Positions 34,245 through 42,941 of a stretch of 64,000 nucleotides of DNA are shown here, piece after piece. The stretch covers positions 372,001 to 436,000 of the forward strand of contig NZ_JBDXXH010000002.1 in assembly GCF_040373385.1 (NCBI RefSeq), in the 5' to 3' direction. Under the pieces are notes generated by a model that worked only from the letters and a program-made list of their open reading frames with translations, was not told where the DNA came from and searched no databases. The translations under genes and the position numbers were made by a program. This stretch comes from Nitratidesulfovibrio sp. (GTDB lineage: Bacteria > Desulfobacterota > Desulfovibrionia > Desulfovibrionales > Desulfovibrionaceae). Position 1 is the stretch's first letter; each line of letters starts with the position of its first letter.

Positions 34245-35672
34245 TCAATCGGTCCCGGAGGGTTCGTCCAGATTCACCAGTTGGCCGATGATGGGACCGT
34301 CGCGGCGAATCCACAGGGCGGTCACGTCGTCGCGGAAGGGCGGCATGCCGCCCGCCGCATCGTGCAAGGCCGATTCCATGGTGGCCAGCACCTCGCGGCC
34401 CGCGCGCAGGCAGGGTTCGGTCAGTTCCAGAAACCGTTCGGGGCCAAGGCGGGCACCGCTGCCCACCGTCCAGTCGTGCAGCCCGTCGGTGAACAGCAGC
34501 AATTGGCTGCCGGGTGGAAAGGGGCGCAGTTCGGCAGCGAAGTCGGCATTGAAGAACCCCAGCAGCGGCGCATTGGAAGTCAGGCGGGCCACCTGCCCGT
34601 CGTCACCGCGCAGCAGGGCGGGGCAATGCCCGGCATTGACGTATTCCAGCGTGCCCGCGTCGAAGTCGATGTCGCCCGCGAACAGGGTGACGAAGTCCGG
34701 CTCGCCGCCAATGATGTCCACCAGGTGCCGGTTGATGCGTCGCACGGTTTCGGGCAGGGGCTGAGGCGGCATGCCGTCGTTCTGGGCGCGTACCAGGGTG
34801 CGCACGATGCTCATGAGAAAGGCGGCGCGGGCACCGTGGCCGGACACGTCGGCGATGACCACCCGCAGCACCGGACCGTCGGCGCCATGCGGGACATGCC
34901 GGACCGGGGAAGCCTGCTGCCCCACATGCTGCCCTGCTGGGGAAGGCTGTGTCGGGGGCGCGGAGGGGGGGGCAGCGACCGGAGCGCGCGGCGGCAGCAG
35001 GAAGTAGTCGAAATAGTCGCCGCTGGCATCGCCAGAGGGGCGATACAGGCTTTCCACGTGCAGGCCCGGCAGATACGGCGAGGACGAAGGCAGCAGGCGC
35101 ATCTGCAATTCGGCCACGCGGGCCATCTCGCGGGTCAGCCGGTCGGAATAGGCGCGCAGGCGGCGGGCCATGCGGGCCTGCCGGGCGCCCACGGACACGC
35201 GGGCGTCCAGTTCCAGCGGTTCCAGCGGCAGGCGCAGGGCGTCGTTGGCGCCCATGGCCAGGGCATCGGCCCGCAGGGCATGGTCTTCCGGCTCGGTGAG
35301 CACGATGAGGAACACGTCCTCGTCACCGCGTACGGAGCGGATGGCCCGCACCAAGTCAAGCACGGCTCGGTGGCCGCCCGTGTGCCCGGCAGCTGTCGAT
35401 GCGGGCGCCGACGGCGGGGGCACGGGGTCGTAAGGGGGCGGCGGGGGTGCGGCAAGGGGCGGGGGGGTATGCGCCGGGTCGGGCAGTGCGGGGTCGGGCA
35501 GGGCGGCGTCGATGATCACCACGTGCGGGCGGCGCGCGGCGTGCATGTCCAGCGCTTCGGCCAGGGTGGCGGCGCGCAGCACGGTGCGGCCCGTGCCGGG
35601 CAGGCGGCGCAGCGCCTCGCGCGTCAGCGGCGAGGGCGCGGCGATGAGAAGGGTGATGTCATCCGCCGCCAT
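34245..35672 (-). CDS. Receiver-like domain fused to SpoIIE-type protein phosphatase
   Basis: The 475-residue protein has an N-terminal receiver-like domain (residues 1-160) and a C-terminal PP2C/SpoIIE phosphatase (about 230-460). The receiver keeps the VVIIDAALPD acceptor strand but lacks the acidic pair (AAPSP instead) and the conserved Lys (LRLPLEP), so it may not be phosphorylated normally. A proline-rich insertion follows PDPALPD. The phosphatase shows SGDYFDYF, DVSGHGARAAFLM, GHCPALL, TDGLHDW and DDVTALW, which are the metal-binding aspartates of this family. It should dephosphorylate the STAS protein. The order is typical of a partner-switching operon. Confidence 0.88.
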   Translation of the reverse strand: MAADDITLLIAAPSPLTREALRRLPGTGRTVLRAATLAEALDMHAARRPHVVIIDAALPDPALPDPAHTPPPLAAPPPPPYDPVPPPSAPASTAAGHTGGHRAVLDLVRAIRSVRGDEDVFLIVLTEPEDHALRADALAMGANDALRLPLEPLELDARVSVGARQARMARRLRAYSDRLTREMARVAELQMRLLPSSSPYLPGLHVESLYRPSGDASGDYFDYFLLPPRAPVAAPPSAPPTQPSPAGQHVGQQASPVRHVPHGADGPVLRVVIADVSGHGARAAFLMSIVRTLVRAQNDGMPPQPLPETVRRINRHLVDIIGGEPDFVTLFAGDIDFDAGTLEYVNAGHCPALLRGDDGQVARLTSNAPLLGFFNADFAAELRPFPPGSQLLLFTDGLHDWTVGSGARLGPERFLELTEPCLRAGREVLATMESALHDAAGGMPPFRDDVTALWIRRDGPIIGQLVNLDEPSGTD

Positions 35673-36213
35673 GGGGTGGTCGCCGCTCCGGAAAGAGGTC
35701 GTCGTCGCTCAGCCAGATGGTTACCGGCCCCCAGTTGATGAGGGAGACGTCCATGTCGGCCGCGAAGATGCCACAGCGTACCCGCCCCGGCAGGCGCGCG
35801 TCAATATCGGTGGCCAGTTGATCGAACAGGCGCTCGGCCACCGCGGGTGGTGCGGCGGCGGAAAATGACGGTCGGCGGCCCTTGCGGCAGTCTGCGTGCA
35901 GGGTGAACTGGGGCACCAGCAGCAACTGGCCCAAGGGGGCGCCGGTCACAACACCGCCTTCCCCGGTACCCTGCATGCTGGCGGGCACGGCCCATTCGCG
36001 CAGGCCCACGTTCATCTTGCCCGCGCCGTCGGGAAACACGCGCAGGTCCAGCAGCTTGTCGATCATGCCCGCCCAGCGGGATTCGCCGGGCAGCGCGGCG
36101 GTGTCGCGTGGGCCAAAGCCCGCCAGCACCACCAGCCCCGGCCCGATGACGGCCACGGTCTCGCCGCCTACCGCCACCGATCCCCGGCGCGCCCGTTGCA
36201 ACAGCAGTCGCAT
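35659..36213 (-). CDS. dtd: D-aminoacyl-tRNA deacylase with family insertions
   Basis: The 184-residue protein is a D-Tyr/D-Asp-tRNA deacylase, which removes D-amino acids from tRNA. The start MRLLLQRARRGSV and the NWGPVTIWL (Gly-cisPro) motif are standard; the usual SQFTL is PQFTL here, followed by HADCRKGRRPSF. Two features are odd: an insertion around ASMQGTGEGGVVTGAPLGQ, and a C-terminal extension of about 15 residues ending GGG. Family members are about 145-150 residues. The gene overlaps the start of the phosphatase gene by 14 bases and lies just upstream of it. Confidence 0.85.
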   Translation of the reverse strand: MRLLLQRARRGSVAVGGETVAVIGPGLVVLAGFGPRDTAALPGESRWAGMIDKLLDLRVFPDGAGKMNVGLREWAVPASMQGTGEGGVVTGAPLGQLLLVPQFTLHADCRKGRRPSFSAAAPPAVAERLFDQLATDIDARLPGRVRCGIFAADMDVSLINWGPVTIWLSDDDLFPERRPPHGGG

Positions 36214-36281
36214 GTCCGTTCCTCTGCCTTTGGGAGCGCGATGGTATGGAAGACCGCAGTACCGGTCCGCCGCAAGGGGGG

Positions 36282-38096
36282 CTACCGCGCCCCGTCGTCG
36301 TCGGAAACCTCGGGCTTCGCGGCAGTGCCCGATCCGCCCGATCCGCCCGATCTGCCCGATCCGGCTGATCCGCCCGATCCTGTGGAACCGGCGGCCAGTT
36401 CCGCTTTCAATTTCTCTTCTTCCTCGGCGCGCAGGATGCGGCGCAGCACCTTGCCCACCACGGTCTTGGGCAGGTCGTCGCGGAATTCCACCTGCTTGGG
36501 CACCTTGTAGCTGGCCAGCTTTTCGCGGCAGTGGGCAACCACCTCGGCCTTGGTCAGCTTTTCGCCGGGCTTGACCACCACGAAGGCCTTGATCATTTCG
36601 CCGCGCGTGGGGTGGGGCACGCCCACGGTCACCGCTTCCTTGATCCTGGGGTGCTCGTGCAGCACCTCGTCGATTTCGCGCGGGTACACGTTGTAGCCGC
36701 CCACCAGGAACATGTCCTTCTTGCGATCCACGATGGTGAAGTAGCCGTCCTCGTCCATGGTGGCGATGTCGCCGGTGTACAGCCAGCCGTTGCGCAGGGT
36801 GTTGGCGGTTTCGTCCGGGCGGTTCCAGTAGCCCTTCATGATCTGCGGGCCACGGATGATCAGTTCGCCCACCTTGCCCGTGGGCAGCGGTACCTGACCC
36901 ACCTCCATGTCCACGATGCGCGCCTCGGTGTCCGGAAAGGGGATGCCGATGGAGCCGGTCTTGCTGACCCCGTGGATGGGGTTCAGGTGGGTGACCGGCG
37001 AGGCCTCGGTCAGGCCGAAGCCCTCGATGACCTGCGCCCCGGTAAGTTCCCTGAACCGCTTGATATGCTCCACCGGCATGGGTGCCGACCCCGAGATGCA
37101 GTAGCGGATGGAGGTCAGGTCGTAGTCGCCCACCTCTTTCTGCTGCATCAGCGAGATGTAGATGGAGGGCGCGCCGGGGAAGATGGTGGGCTTGTGCTTC
37201 TGGATGCCCACCAGCACGTCGCGCGGGACATAGCGCGGGAAGGGCACGATGGTGGCCGAAAGGGCCGTGGGCAGGGTAAGGCAGGTGGTCAGCCCGTAGA
37301 CATGGAAGTAGGGCATCAGCCCCAGGAAGCAGTGGTCCATGTCGCGGGCGGCACCAAGAATGGTGGTGATCTGCTGCACGTTCACCGACATGTTGTGGTG
37401 CGTCAGCATGACCCCCTTGGAGATGCCCGTGGTGCCGCCGGTATATTGCAGCACGGCCAGGTCTTCGGTGGGGTTGCACGTGGTGGTGGAGTGGCGGGCC
37501 TTGCCCTTGAGCAGGCTTTTCCACGGCAGCACGTGTTTGCCGTCGAAGGGCAGGTCGCGCCAGGTGCCCTCGCGCTTGGCCTTGAAGGCGTACAGCAGGT
37601 TGAGCGGGAAGGACAGCCCGTCGCCGATGCGGGTGAGGAAATACTTGTCGATGCCCAGCTTTTCGCGCAGGGGCTCGATCTTGGGCCACACCAGGTCGAG
37701 GGCGATCATGAACCGCGCGCCGGAATCGTGAACCTGGTGGACCAGTTCCTTTTCCATGTACAGCGGGTTGGTCATCACCACCACGCCGCCTGCCTTCAGC
37801 ACCGCCCAGAAGGCAATGACCGTCTGCGGCAGGTTGGGCAACATGATCGACACCTTGTCGCCGCGCCGCACGCCCTGGGCGCGCAGGTTGGCGGCCATGA
37901 CCTCCGCCAGTTGGCGCAACCTGGCGTAGCTGATGCGGTAGTTGCGGAAGGCAATGGCCGTGCGGCGGGGGGTTCGTTCCGCGGCCCTGTCCAGCAGGGT
38001 GAACAGCGGAAAGGTTTCGTAGCTGATGTGGGCGGGAACGCCTGCGTCATAGCTGGCCAGCCAGGGGAAATCGGCGGTGGGGGTGGTTTCGGTCAT
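36282..38096 (-). CDS. fadD: Long-chain fatty-acid--CoA ligase
   Basis: The 604-residue protein is an AMP-binding acyl-CoA synthetase. The P-loop is YTGGTTGISKG; the later motif GWLYTGDIATMDEDGYF precedes DRKKDMFLVGGYNVYPREIDEVL. A Lys near the C-terminus, TVVGKVLRRIL, is the adenylation residue. The family ends near residue 560; here a tail of about 40 residues reads STGSGGSAGSGRSGGSGG and ends in DDDGAR, coming from a 9-base tandem repeat. It activates long-chain fatty acids to acyl-CoA in the cytoplasm or at the inner membrane. The ATG has no clear SD. Confidence 0.93.
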   Translation of the reverse strand: MTETTPTADFPWLASYDAGVPAHISYETFPLFTLLDRAAERTPRRTAIAFRNYRISYARLRQLAEVMAANLRAQGVRRGDKVSIMLPNLPQTVIAFWAVLKAGGVVVMTNPLYMEKELVHQVHDSGARFMIALDLVWPKIEPLREKLGIDKYFLTRIGDGLSFPLNLLYAFKAKREGTWRDLPFDGKHVLPWKSLLKGKARHSTTTCNPTEDLAVLQYTGGTTGISKGVMLTHHNMSVNVQQITTILGAARDMDHCFLGLMPYFHVYGLTTCLTLPTALSATIVPFPRYVPRDVLVGIQKHKPTIFPGAPSIYISLMQQKEVGDYDLTSIRYCISGSAPMPVEHIKRFRELTGAQVIEGFGLTEASPVTHLNPIHGVSKTGSIGIPFPDTEARIVDMEVGQVPLPTGKVGELIIRGPQIMKGYWNRPDETANTLRNGWLYTGDIATMDEDGYFTIVDRKKDMFLVGGYNVYPREIDEVLHEHPRIKEAVTVGVPHPTRGEMIKAFVVVKPGEKLTKAEVVAHCREKLASYKVPKQVEFRDDLPKTVVGKVLRRILRAEEEEKLKAELAAGSTGSGGSAGSGRSGGSGGSGTAAKPEVSDDDGAR

Positions 38097-38485
38097 ACGT
38101 GGTGGCGGACCGTGGCCGCCACATCATACCGCGCGTTCCGCCCGGCCCGGCAAGGCTCATGCGGCGCACGGGCGCTGGCGCAGGCCCGTATTGTTCGTGT
38201 GTTCAAGGGGATGGAAGGCAAACCTTCGGATTTGTACTATGCGGCCCGCGCCCGCGCAAGTCCTGCGGCAGGGGAAAAGGGCGTCCCGTGCCCGAATGCG
38301 TGCCGATGGAGTGCCGGGTGGGTGCCCGGCGCGTGTCTGGCGCACGTCTGGCGTACGTCTGGGGGGTGTCTGGGGCGCGTCGGGCGAGCGTCGAGCGAGT
38401 GTCTGGCGCGCATAGGCAGCATGGGCGCGTGGAATGCGTGCCCGGCGGGGCGGGTTTCAGCCCGCCCTCGTGCGTTCCGTTCAGG
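38097..38485. other. Gap upstream of fadD carrying a tandem repeat
   Basis: The 389 bases include an imperfect tandem repeat at 38336-38412 with a GTCTGGCGCAC-like unit. No gene is evident; the promoter of fadD should lie near 38100-38200, where no clear elements were found. Confidence 0.5.
38336..38412. repeat. Imperfect tandem repeat upstream of fadD
   Basis: Units of about 11-13 bases, such as GTCTGGCGCAC, GTCTGGCGTAC, GTCTGGGGGGT and GTCTGGGGCGC, follow each other in six or so copies. The stretch is purely non-coding and resembles the repeat types elsewhere in the window. Confidence 0.6.
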
Positions 38486-39892
38486 TCAGGCGGTGTCGGT
38501 GCCGTCGGGCGCGCCAGTCTCCACGGGATGGACAGGACTTGCGGAACGGTCCGTACCGGCGGGGGTGGGGGAACCGGGAATACTGGCGCTGCTGGCGGGA
38601 CTGGCCGAACTGGCCGGACAGGGGGAACTGGGGGAACTGGCGGGTCGCAGGCCGGTCACGGTGGCCACGGCCTTCAACCCCTTCTTTTCGCCGGTGAAGC
38701 CCAGTTTTTCTTCGGTGGTGGCCTTCACGTTTACCATGGTTTCGTCCAGGGCCAGCAGGCGGCAGACGTTGCGGCGGATCTGTTCGCGCCACGGGGCCAG
38801 CCGGGGCACCTGGGCGATGATGGTCAGGTCCACGTTGGTGATTTCCAGTCCGGCAGAGCGGGTAAGGCCCAGCACCTCGTCCAGCAGCACGGCGGAGTTG
38901 GCGTTGTCCAGCGCGGCGTCCGTGTCCGGGAAATGCTGGCCGATGTCGCCGCCGCCGATGCAGCCCAAAAGGGCATCGGCAAGGGCGTGCAGCAGCACGT
39001 CGCCGTCGGAATGGGCCACCACCTCCGGCCCGCCGGGAATGGGCACGCCGCCCAGCTTCATGGGACGCCCCGGCTGGCCGACGCGGCCGGGACGTCCGGC
39101 ACCTTCCTTCTGCACGTAGCGGTGCACGTCGTAGCCCCAGCCGGTGCAGGGGATCAGGCGGACCTGCCCGTTCCGGGCATCCCACGGGGAGCGGGCGGTG
39201 TCGGCATCGTCCAGCATGGCCAGGTCCTCCGGCGTGGTGATCTTGGCGTTGGCGATTTCGCCGGGCACCACGTGCACGGCAAGGCCGCAACGTTCCAGCA
39301 GTGCGGCGTCGTCGGTGACGGCCCAGCCCTCGGCGCGGGCGCGTTCATGCGCCGCACGCAACGGGGCCAGGGCAAAACCCTGCGGGGTCTGCACCGCCAC
39401 CAGCCCGGACCTGTCCGGGGTGTGGGTGACCACGCCGTTGTCCGTCTGCTTGATGGTATCCGTCACCGCGATGCCCGGCACCACCCCCGGCGCGCCCTCG
39501 ACCAGGGCGTCGAGTACCGCGTTGGACAGCGCGGTCGTGGCAAAGGGCCGGGCCGCATCGTGCACCAGCACCGCGTCGCACTCGCGCGGCAGGGCCGCAA
39601 GCCCCGCCGCCACCGAGTCCTGCCGCAGCGCGCCACCCGCCACCGCCCGCCACGGCACGCCCAGGGCGCGCCCGGCGTCCAGCACTGTCAGGCGCTCGCG
39701 CTCGGCCTCCAGCCTGTCCTGCGGTAACACGAAGATCAGCCCGCGCACCCGCGCCACCGCCGCGAATGTGCGCGCCGAACGCCAGTACAACGGTGCCCCC
39801 CGGTGCTGGATGAACTGCTTGGCCGTGGACAGCCCGGCTGCCGCCAGCCGGGTGCCGCTGCCCGCCGCGAGAACAATGGCCCATGCGTGCAT
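38486..39892 (-). CDS. ispDF: Bifunctional IspD/IspF of the MEP isoprenoid pathway
   Basis: The 468-residue protein fuses two enzymes. Residues 1-230 are 2-C-methyl-D-erythritol 4-phosphate cytidylyltransferase: IVLAAGSGTRL with the nucleotide loop, VHDAARPF, and the C-terminal TPEDLAMLDDA. Residues about 245-410 are 2-C-methyl-D-erythritol 2,4-cyclodiphosphate synthase: GWGYDVHRY, HSDGDVLLHALADALLG and KATTEEKLGFTGEKKG. A low-complexity tail of about 60 residues (Ser/Pro/Ala-rich) follows, encoded by 9-base-period sequence. The fusion is known in several proteobacteria. The ATG at 39892 starts the family. Confidence 0.96.
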   Translation of the reverse strand: MHAWAIVLAAGSGTRLAAAGLSTAKQFIQHRGAPLYWRSARTFAAVARVRGLIFVLPQDRLEAERERLTVLDAGRALGVPWRAVAGGALRQDSVAAGLAALPRECDAVLVHDAARPFATTALSNAVLDALVEGAPGVVPGIAVTDTIKQTDNGVVTHTPDRSGLVAVQTPQGFALAPLRAAHERARAEGWAVTDDAALLERCGLAVHVVPGEIANAKITTPEDLAMLDDADTARSPWDARNGQVRLIPCTGWGYDVHRYVQKEGAGRPGRVGQPGRPMKLGGVPIPGGPEVVAHSDGDVLLHALADALLGCIGGGDIGQHFPDTDAALDNANSAVLLDEVLGLTRSAGLEITNVDLTIIAQVPRLAPWREQIRRNVCRLLALDETMVNVKATTEEKLGFTGEKKGLKAVATVTGLRPASSPSSPCPASSASPASSASIPGSPTPAGTDRSASPVHPVETGAPDGTDTA

Positions 39893-39945
39893 GTACGGTC
39901 CTTGAAAAGAAAAGTGGAAAGGAGAGGGGAAAGATACGGGGGGAA

Positions 39946-40301
39946 GGGGGCTTTGCGCTCTGCGGCGCCATCCGTAAGGTTCGCGGTGTGCGGGCGCCAT
40001 CTGTAAGCCTCACGCTTCGCGTTCGGCTAACAGCTGCGCGCACCGCGCTTACCTAACGGCTGCCGCAAAGCCCCCTGGCTCGCTCCTTCACCCAACGTCG
40101 TCTTAAACCAGGGTAAGGCATTCAAGCGCAGTGGAAGCCTTGCCCCGCGCTCGTCCTGTTTCGGTAAAAACAACCCCCAAATGAAAAGTTTGGGGGAAGG
40201 AGGGAGGGGGACCGGGGGAGGGAGGAAGGGACTTTTGCGGCAGCCGTTAGGTAAGCACGAAGTGCGAACCTTACGGATGGCGACCGCAGAGCGAAAAGCT
40301 C
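39946..40301. repeat. Large inverted repeat pair next to rnpB
   Basis: Arm one (39946-40075) begins GGGGGCTTTGCGCTCTGCGG and ends GCCGCAAAGCCCCC. Arm two (40227-40301) holds the reverse complements of both ends: GGGACTTTTGCGGCAGCCG and GCGAACCTTACGGATGGCG (matching CGCCATCCGTAAGGTTCGC of arm one). Each arm is itself partly palindromic, and arm one carries an extra central block of about 60 bases with a second copy of GCGCCAT-TGTAAG. The matching halves are 25-40 bases with over 85% identity. The layout suggests an extragenic palindromic (REP/BIME-like) element. Confidence 0.75.
40166..40196 (-). terminator. Intrinsic terminator downstream of rnpB
   Basis: On the minus strand the stem CCCCCAAA / TTTGGGGG with a short loop is followed by TTG and five T residues. 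It lies about 140 bases after the 3' end of the RNase P RNA and is the first good stop for that transcript. Confidence 0.85.
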
Positions 40302-40336
40302 CCTTCCTCCCTCCCCGGTATGCCCTTGAAACCATC

Positions 40337-40699
<363 letters not shown>

Positions 40700-40723
40700 A
40701 AAGTGGATGCGCGGCGTTACGGC

Positions 40724-41473
40724 CTATTCGGCGGCCGGTGTTTCCACGCAGAAGTGTTCGCTCCAGTAGATGAGGCGCTGGCAGTTGGGGCAGCTGAGAA
40801 TCTGGGTGCCCTTCTGCAGTTCGATGTAGCTCTGCGGCGGAATGGAGATGTGGCAGCCGGAGCACACGCCCTTGTCCACGGGCACGATGACCGGGTTTTC
40901 CAGGCGCTGGCGGATGAATTCGTAGCGGCTCAGCACGGGCGGGGGAACTTCCTTGCCTGCGGCGTTGCGCTGCGATTCCAGGTCGGAAAGGCCTGCGCCG
41001 GCTTCGATCAGGCGCGCGTCAAGGCTGGCCTTCTTGGTTTCCAGTTCGGCCTTGAGGGTGCCGTAGCGCTCGTCCATTTCGGTCATGGCTTCGGTCTGGC
41101 GTTGCAACTCTTCGGCCAGGGCCAGCTTTTCCTCTTCGCGCGAGCGGTTCATCTTTTCCATGTTGTCCATTTCGCGCATCATGGCGTGGTATTCCTTGGT
41201 GTTACCCACGAGCATGAGCTTGGACTTGCTTTTCTTGATGCGCAGGGAATCGTCCTCGATCTCGGTGCCGAGGCGTTTTTCCTGTTCCTTCAGGTGGGTG
41301 AGCTTGTCGAGGAGGCGGTTGCGCTGCTCCTCGAGAACGTCGAAGCGCTGTTGCAGCCCTTCCACTTCCTGCGGCGCGTTCTTCAGTTCCGCCTTGATGC
41401 CGTAGATGTGGTCGTCCACCTTCTGCAGGGCGACAAGCTGTTCGATCTGCTTGAGATACAGGCTCAACGTCAT
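40724..41473 (-). CDS. Coiled-coil zinc-ribbon protein (C4-type, DUF164 family)
   Basis: The 249-residue protein has a long coiled coil from residue 8 to about 180 (QLVALQKVDDHIYGIKAEL... LTHLKEQEKRLGTE). The C-terminal zf-RING_7 ribbon has CSGCHISIPPQ and CPNCQRLIYW, giving two CxxC pairs. The family is widespread and of uncertain role; a nucleic-acid or chaperone role has been proposed for relatives. AGGAGGAT directly precedes the ATG. It lies 24 bases downstream, in map order, of rnpB and next to the Nif3-like gene, from which it is separated by 18 bases, so the two are co-transcribed. Confidence 0.88.
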   Translation of the reverse strand: MTLSLYLKQIEQLVALQKVDDHIYGIKAELKNAPQEVEGLQQRFDVLEEQRNRLLDKLTHLKEQEKRLGTEIEDDSLRIKKSKSKLMLVGNTKEYHAMMREMDNMEKMNRSREEEKLALAEELQRQTEAMTEMDERYGTLKAELETKKASLDARLIEAGAGLSDLESQRNAAGKEVPPPVLSRYEFIRQRLENPVIVPVDKGVCSGCHISIPPQSYIELQKGTQILSCPNCQRLIYWSEHFCVETPAAE

Positions 41474-41491
41474 ATCCTCCTGAAATGCGGG

Positions 41492-42526
41492 TTAGGCCGG
41501 ATGTTCCGGAACGCGGCCGCCGTCCGTGCCCGTGGGGGGAACGGGCAGGTGCAGCCGCAGTGGATCGCTGGATGGCAGGAAATGCACGGGCAGGCCGGGC
41601 AGCGCGGTGCGCAGGCCGTCGGCGAAGCGGCGCATCATTTCCTCTTCAAGGGCGAAGTGCCCCACGTCGAGCAGGCAGCCACGGGCTTCCAGCGCGGTGT
41701 GGTACTTCACGTCGCCGGTGACGAACACGTCGGCGCCACGGGCAAAGGCGGCATCGGCCAGCGAACTGCCGGAGCCGGTGCAGTAGCCCACCCGGCGAAC
41801 CATGGCGGGCACGGGGCCGCTGACGTGGCAGTGGGCGCGCCCGGCAAGGCCGTGCAGGCGCCGGGCGAAGGCCGGAAATTCGAGCGGCTCGGGCAGGTCG
41901 CCCACCAGGCCGAAGCCGAAGATGCGCGCGGGCAGTTCCGGCTCGGCGGGCAGAAAGGCGGGCGCGACATCCTGCGGGGCATCCGACGTGATGGTCGCGC
42001 GGATGGCGGGCCAGGCGGCTGCCTCGCAACTCAGCACGGCAGTTTCGCCCAGCACCCGGTACGCCAGCACGCCGGGCAGGTCTGCCCAGTGCGGCGGGGG
42101 CGTTGCCGCCGCCACGATGCACCGGGTCACCCGTTCCTGGCGCAGGGTGGGTTCCAGCACTTCGGGCGATGCCAGCGCAAGGTCACGGGCCAGCCAGCCC
42201 ACGGGGCCGTCGGGGTTGGCGTCCAGCGAGGTGTGCGCGGCGTACAGCCACGCACCGCGCGCCAATATGGCAGCAGCCACGGCGTGGTGGTCGTCCAGCG
42301 TGTCCAGCGCGCGGGGCGCCATGGACAGCGGATGGTGGGAAAGAATGACGTCGGCGCCAAGCTCCAGGGCGGCGGCGACGGCGGCGGGGGTGGGGTCGAG
42401 GCAGACGGCGAGGGCCGTTGCCGTCGCGTCGTGCCCGGCCACCTGCATGCCCGACCTGTCCCACTGGGCTGCGGATGCCGGAAATGCCGTTTTTTCAATA
42501 ACGCTAATTATTTCAGAGCGTTTCAT
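41492..42526 (-). CDS. Nif3-like dinuclear metal-centre protein
   Basis: The 344-residue protein belongs to the Nif3/YbgI family (GTP cyclohydrolase I type 2-like). Metal ligands are visible in VILSHHPLSM and the matching GSGSSLADAAFARGADVFVTGDVKYH, where the final His and Asp close the site. LLDVGHFALEEEMM carries another. A helical insertion of about 110 residues in the middle gives the YqfO-type length. The family is usually hexameric and of unsettled enzymatic function. It is followed by the zinc-ribbon gene. Start at 42526 (MKRSEIISVIEK) suits the family; no clear SD is seen. Confidence 0.88.
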   Translation of the reverse strand: MKRSEIISVIEKTAFPASAAQWDRSGMQVAGHDATATALAVCLDPTPAAVAAALELGADVILSHHPLSMAPRALDTLDDHHAVAAAILARGAWLYAAHTSLDANPDGPVGWLARDLALASPEVLEPTLRQERVTRCIVAAATPPPHWADLPGVLAYRVLGETAVLSCEAAAWPAIRATITSDAPQDVAPAFLPAEPELPARIFGFGLVGDLPEPLEFPAFARRLHGLAGRAHCHVSGPVPAMVRRVGYCTGSGSSLADAAFARGADVFVTGDVKYHTALEARGCLLDVGHFALEEEMMRRFADGLRTALPGLPVHFLPSSDPLRLHLPVPPTGTDGGRVPEHPA

Positions 42527-42544
42527 GTAAATTTCCCAAGCAAA

Positions 42545-42583
42545 GAGGGTGCTTCGCCGGATTTGCGCGGCGCAAGCACCCTC
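42545..42583 (-). terminator. Intrinsic terminator of the tRNA gene
   Basis: Stem GAGGGTGCTTGCGCCG pairs with CGGCGAAGCACCCTC with one bulge, followed on the minus strand by TTTGCTTGG. It lies 133 bases downstream of the tRNA and ends its transcript before the Nif3-like gene. Confidence 0.82.
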
Positions 42584-42715
42584 GAAGCGGCAAGGCGTGG
42601 TTCCGGAATTGGTGCTGCTCCAATGTCCGCGTTCCTGTCCCGTTGCTCTGTTGCACGGCAGGGGGCACAGGTGTGCCCGGTGCCGGGGCGGCGCAAGCGC
42701 CTGCCCGGGAAAATT

Positions 42716-42791
42716 TGGTGGGCCTAGCGTGACTCGAACACGCAACAAACCGGTTATGAGCCGGGGGCTCTGCCAATTGAGCTATAGGCCC
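42716..42791 (-). tRNA. tRNA with CAU anticodon, probably elongator Met
   Basis: The 76-base minus-strand sequence folds as a tRNA. The acceptor stem is GGGCCTA / TAGGCCC, the D loop AGCTCAATTGGCAGAGC, the anticodon loop CTCATAA (anticodon CAT), the T arm GTGTTCGAGTCAC, and CCA is encoded (ending ACCA). The anticodon is shared with tRNA-Ile2, where lysidine at C34 changes the specificity. The acceptor and general form look more like elongator methionine. The start is not an initiator type because the 1-72 pair is paired G-C. Confidence 0.9.
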
Positions 42792-42941
42792 GCGCGTAAC
42801 CGGACCGGCCCGGCGCAATGCCCGGAATGCTGCCCGGTGAGCCGACTCTGATACGCCCGGGCGTTGCCGCTGTCAAGCAGGCCTCGCCACGACCCTGCCG
42901 GTGCCGCCGGGGGCTATCCGGCCTTCTTCATGCCGCCCTTT

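Larger units (their letters stand above)
39893..40336. other. Repeat-rich interval between ispDF and rnpB
   Basis: This 444-base gap includes two arms of a long inverted repeat, several polypurine runs able to form G-quadruplex-like structures, and the rnpB terminator. No gene is recognised. The part between the rnpB 3' end and its terminator (40197-40336) should be transcribed. Confidence 0.6.

Noticed and set aside
38097..38485. Coding sequence in the gap before fadD
   Set aside because: The open frames there are built from tandem repeats and GC-rich filler, with no ribosome site or domain.
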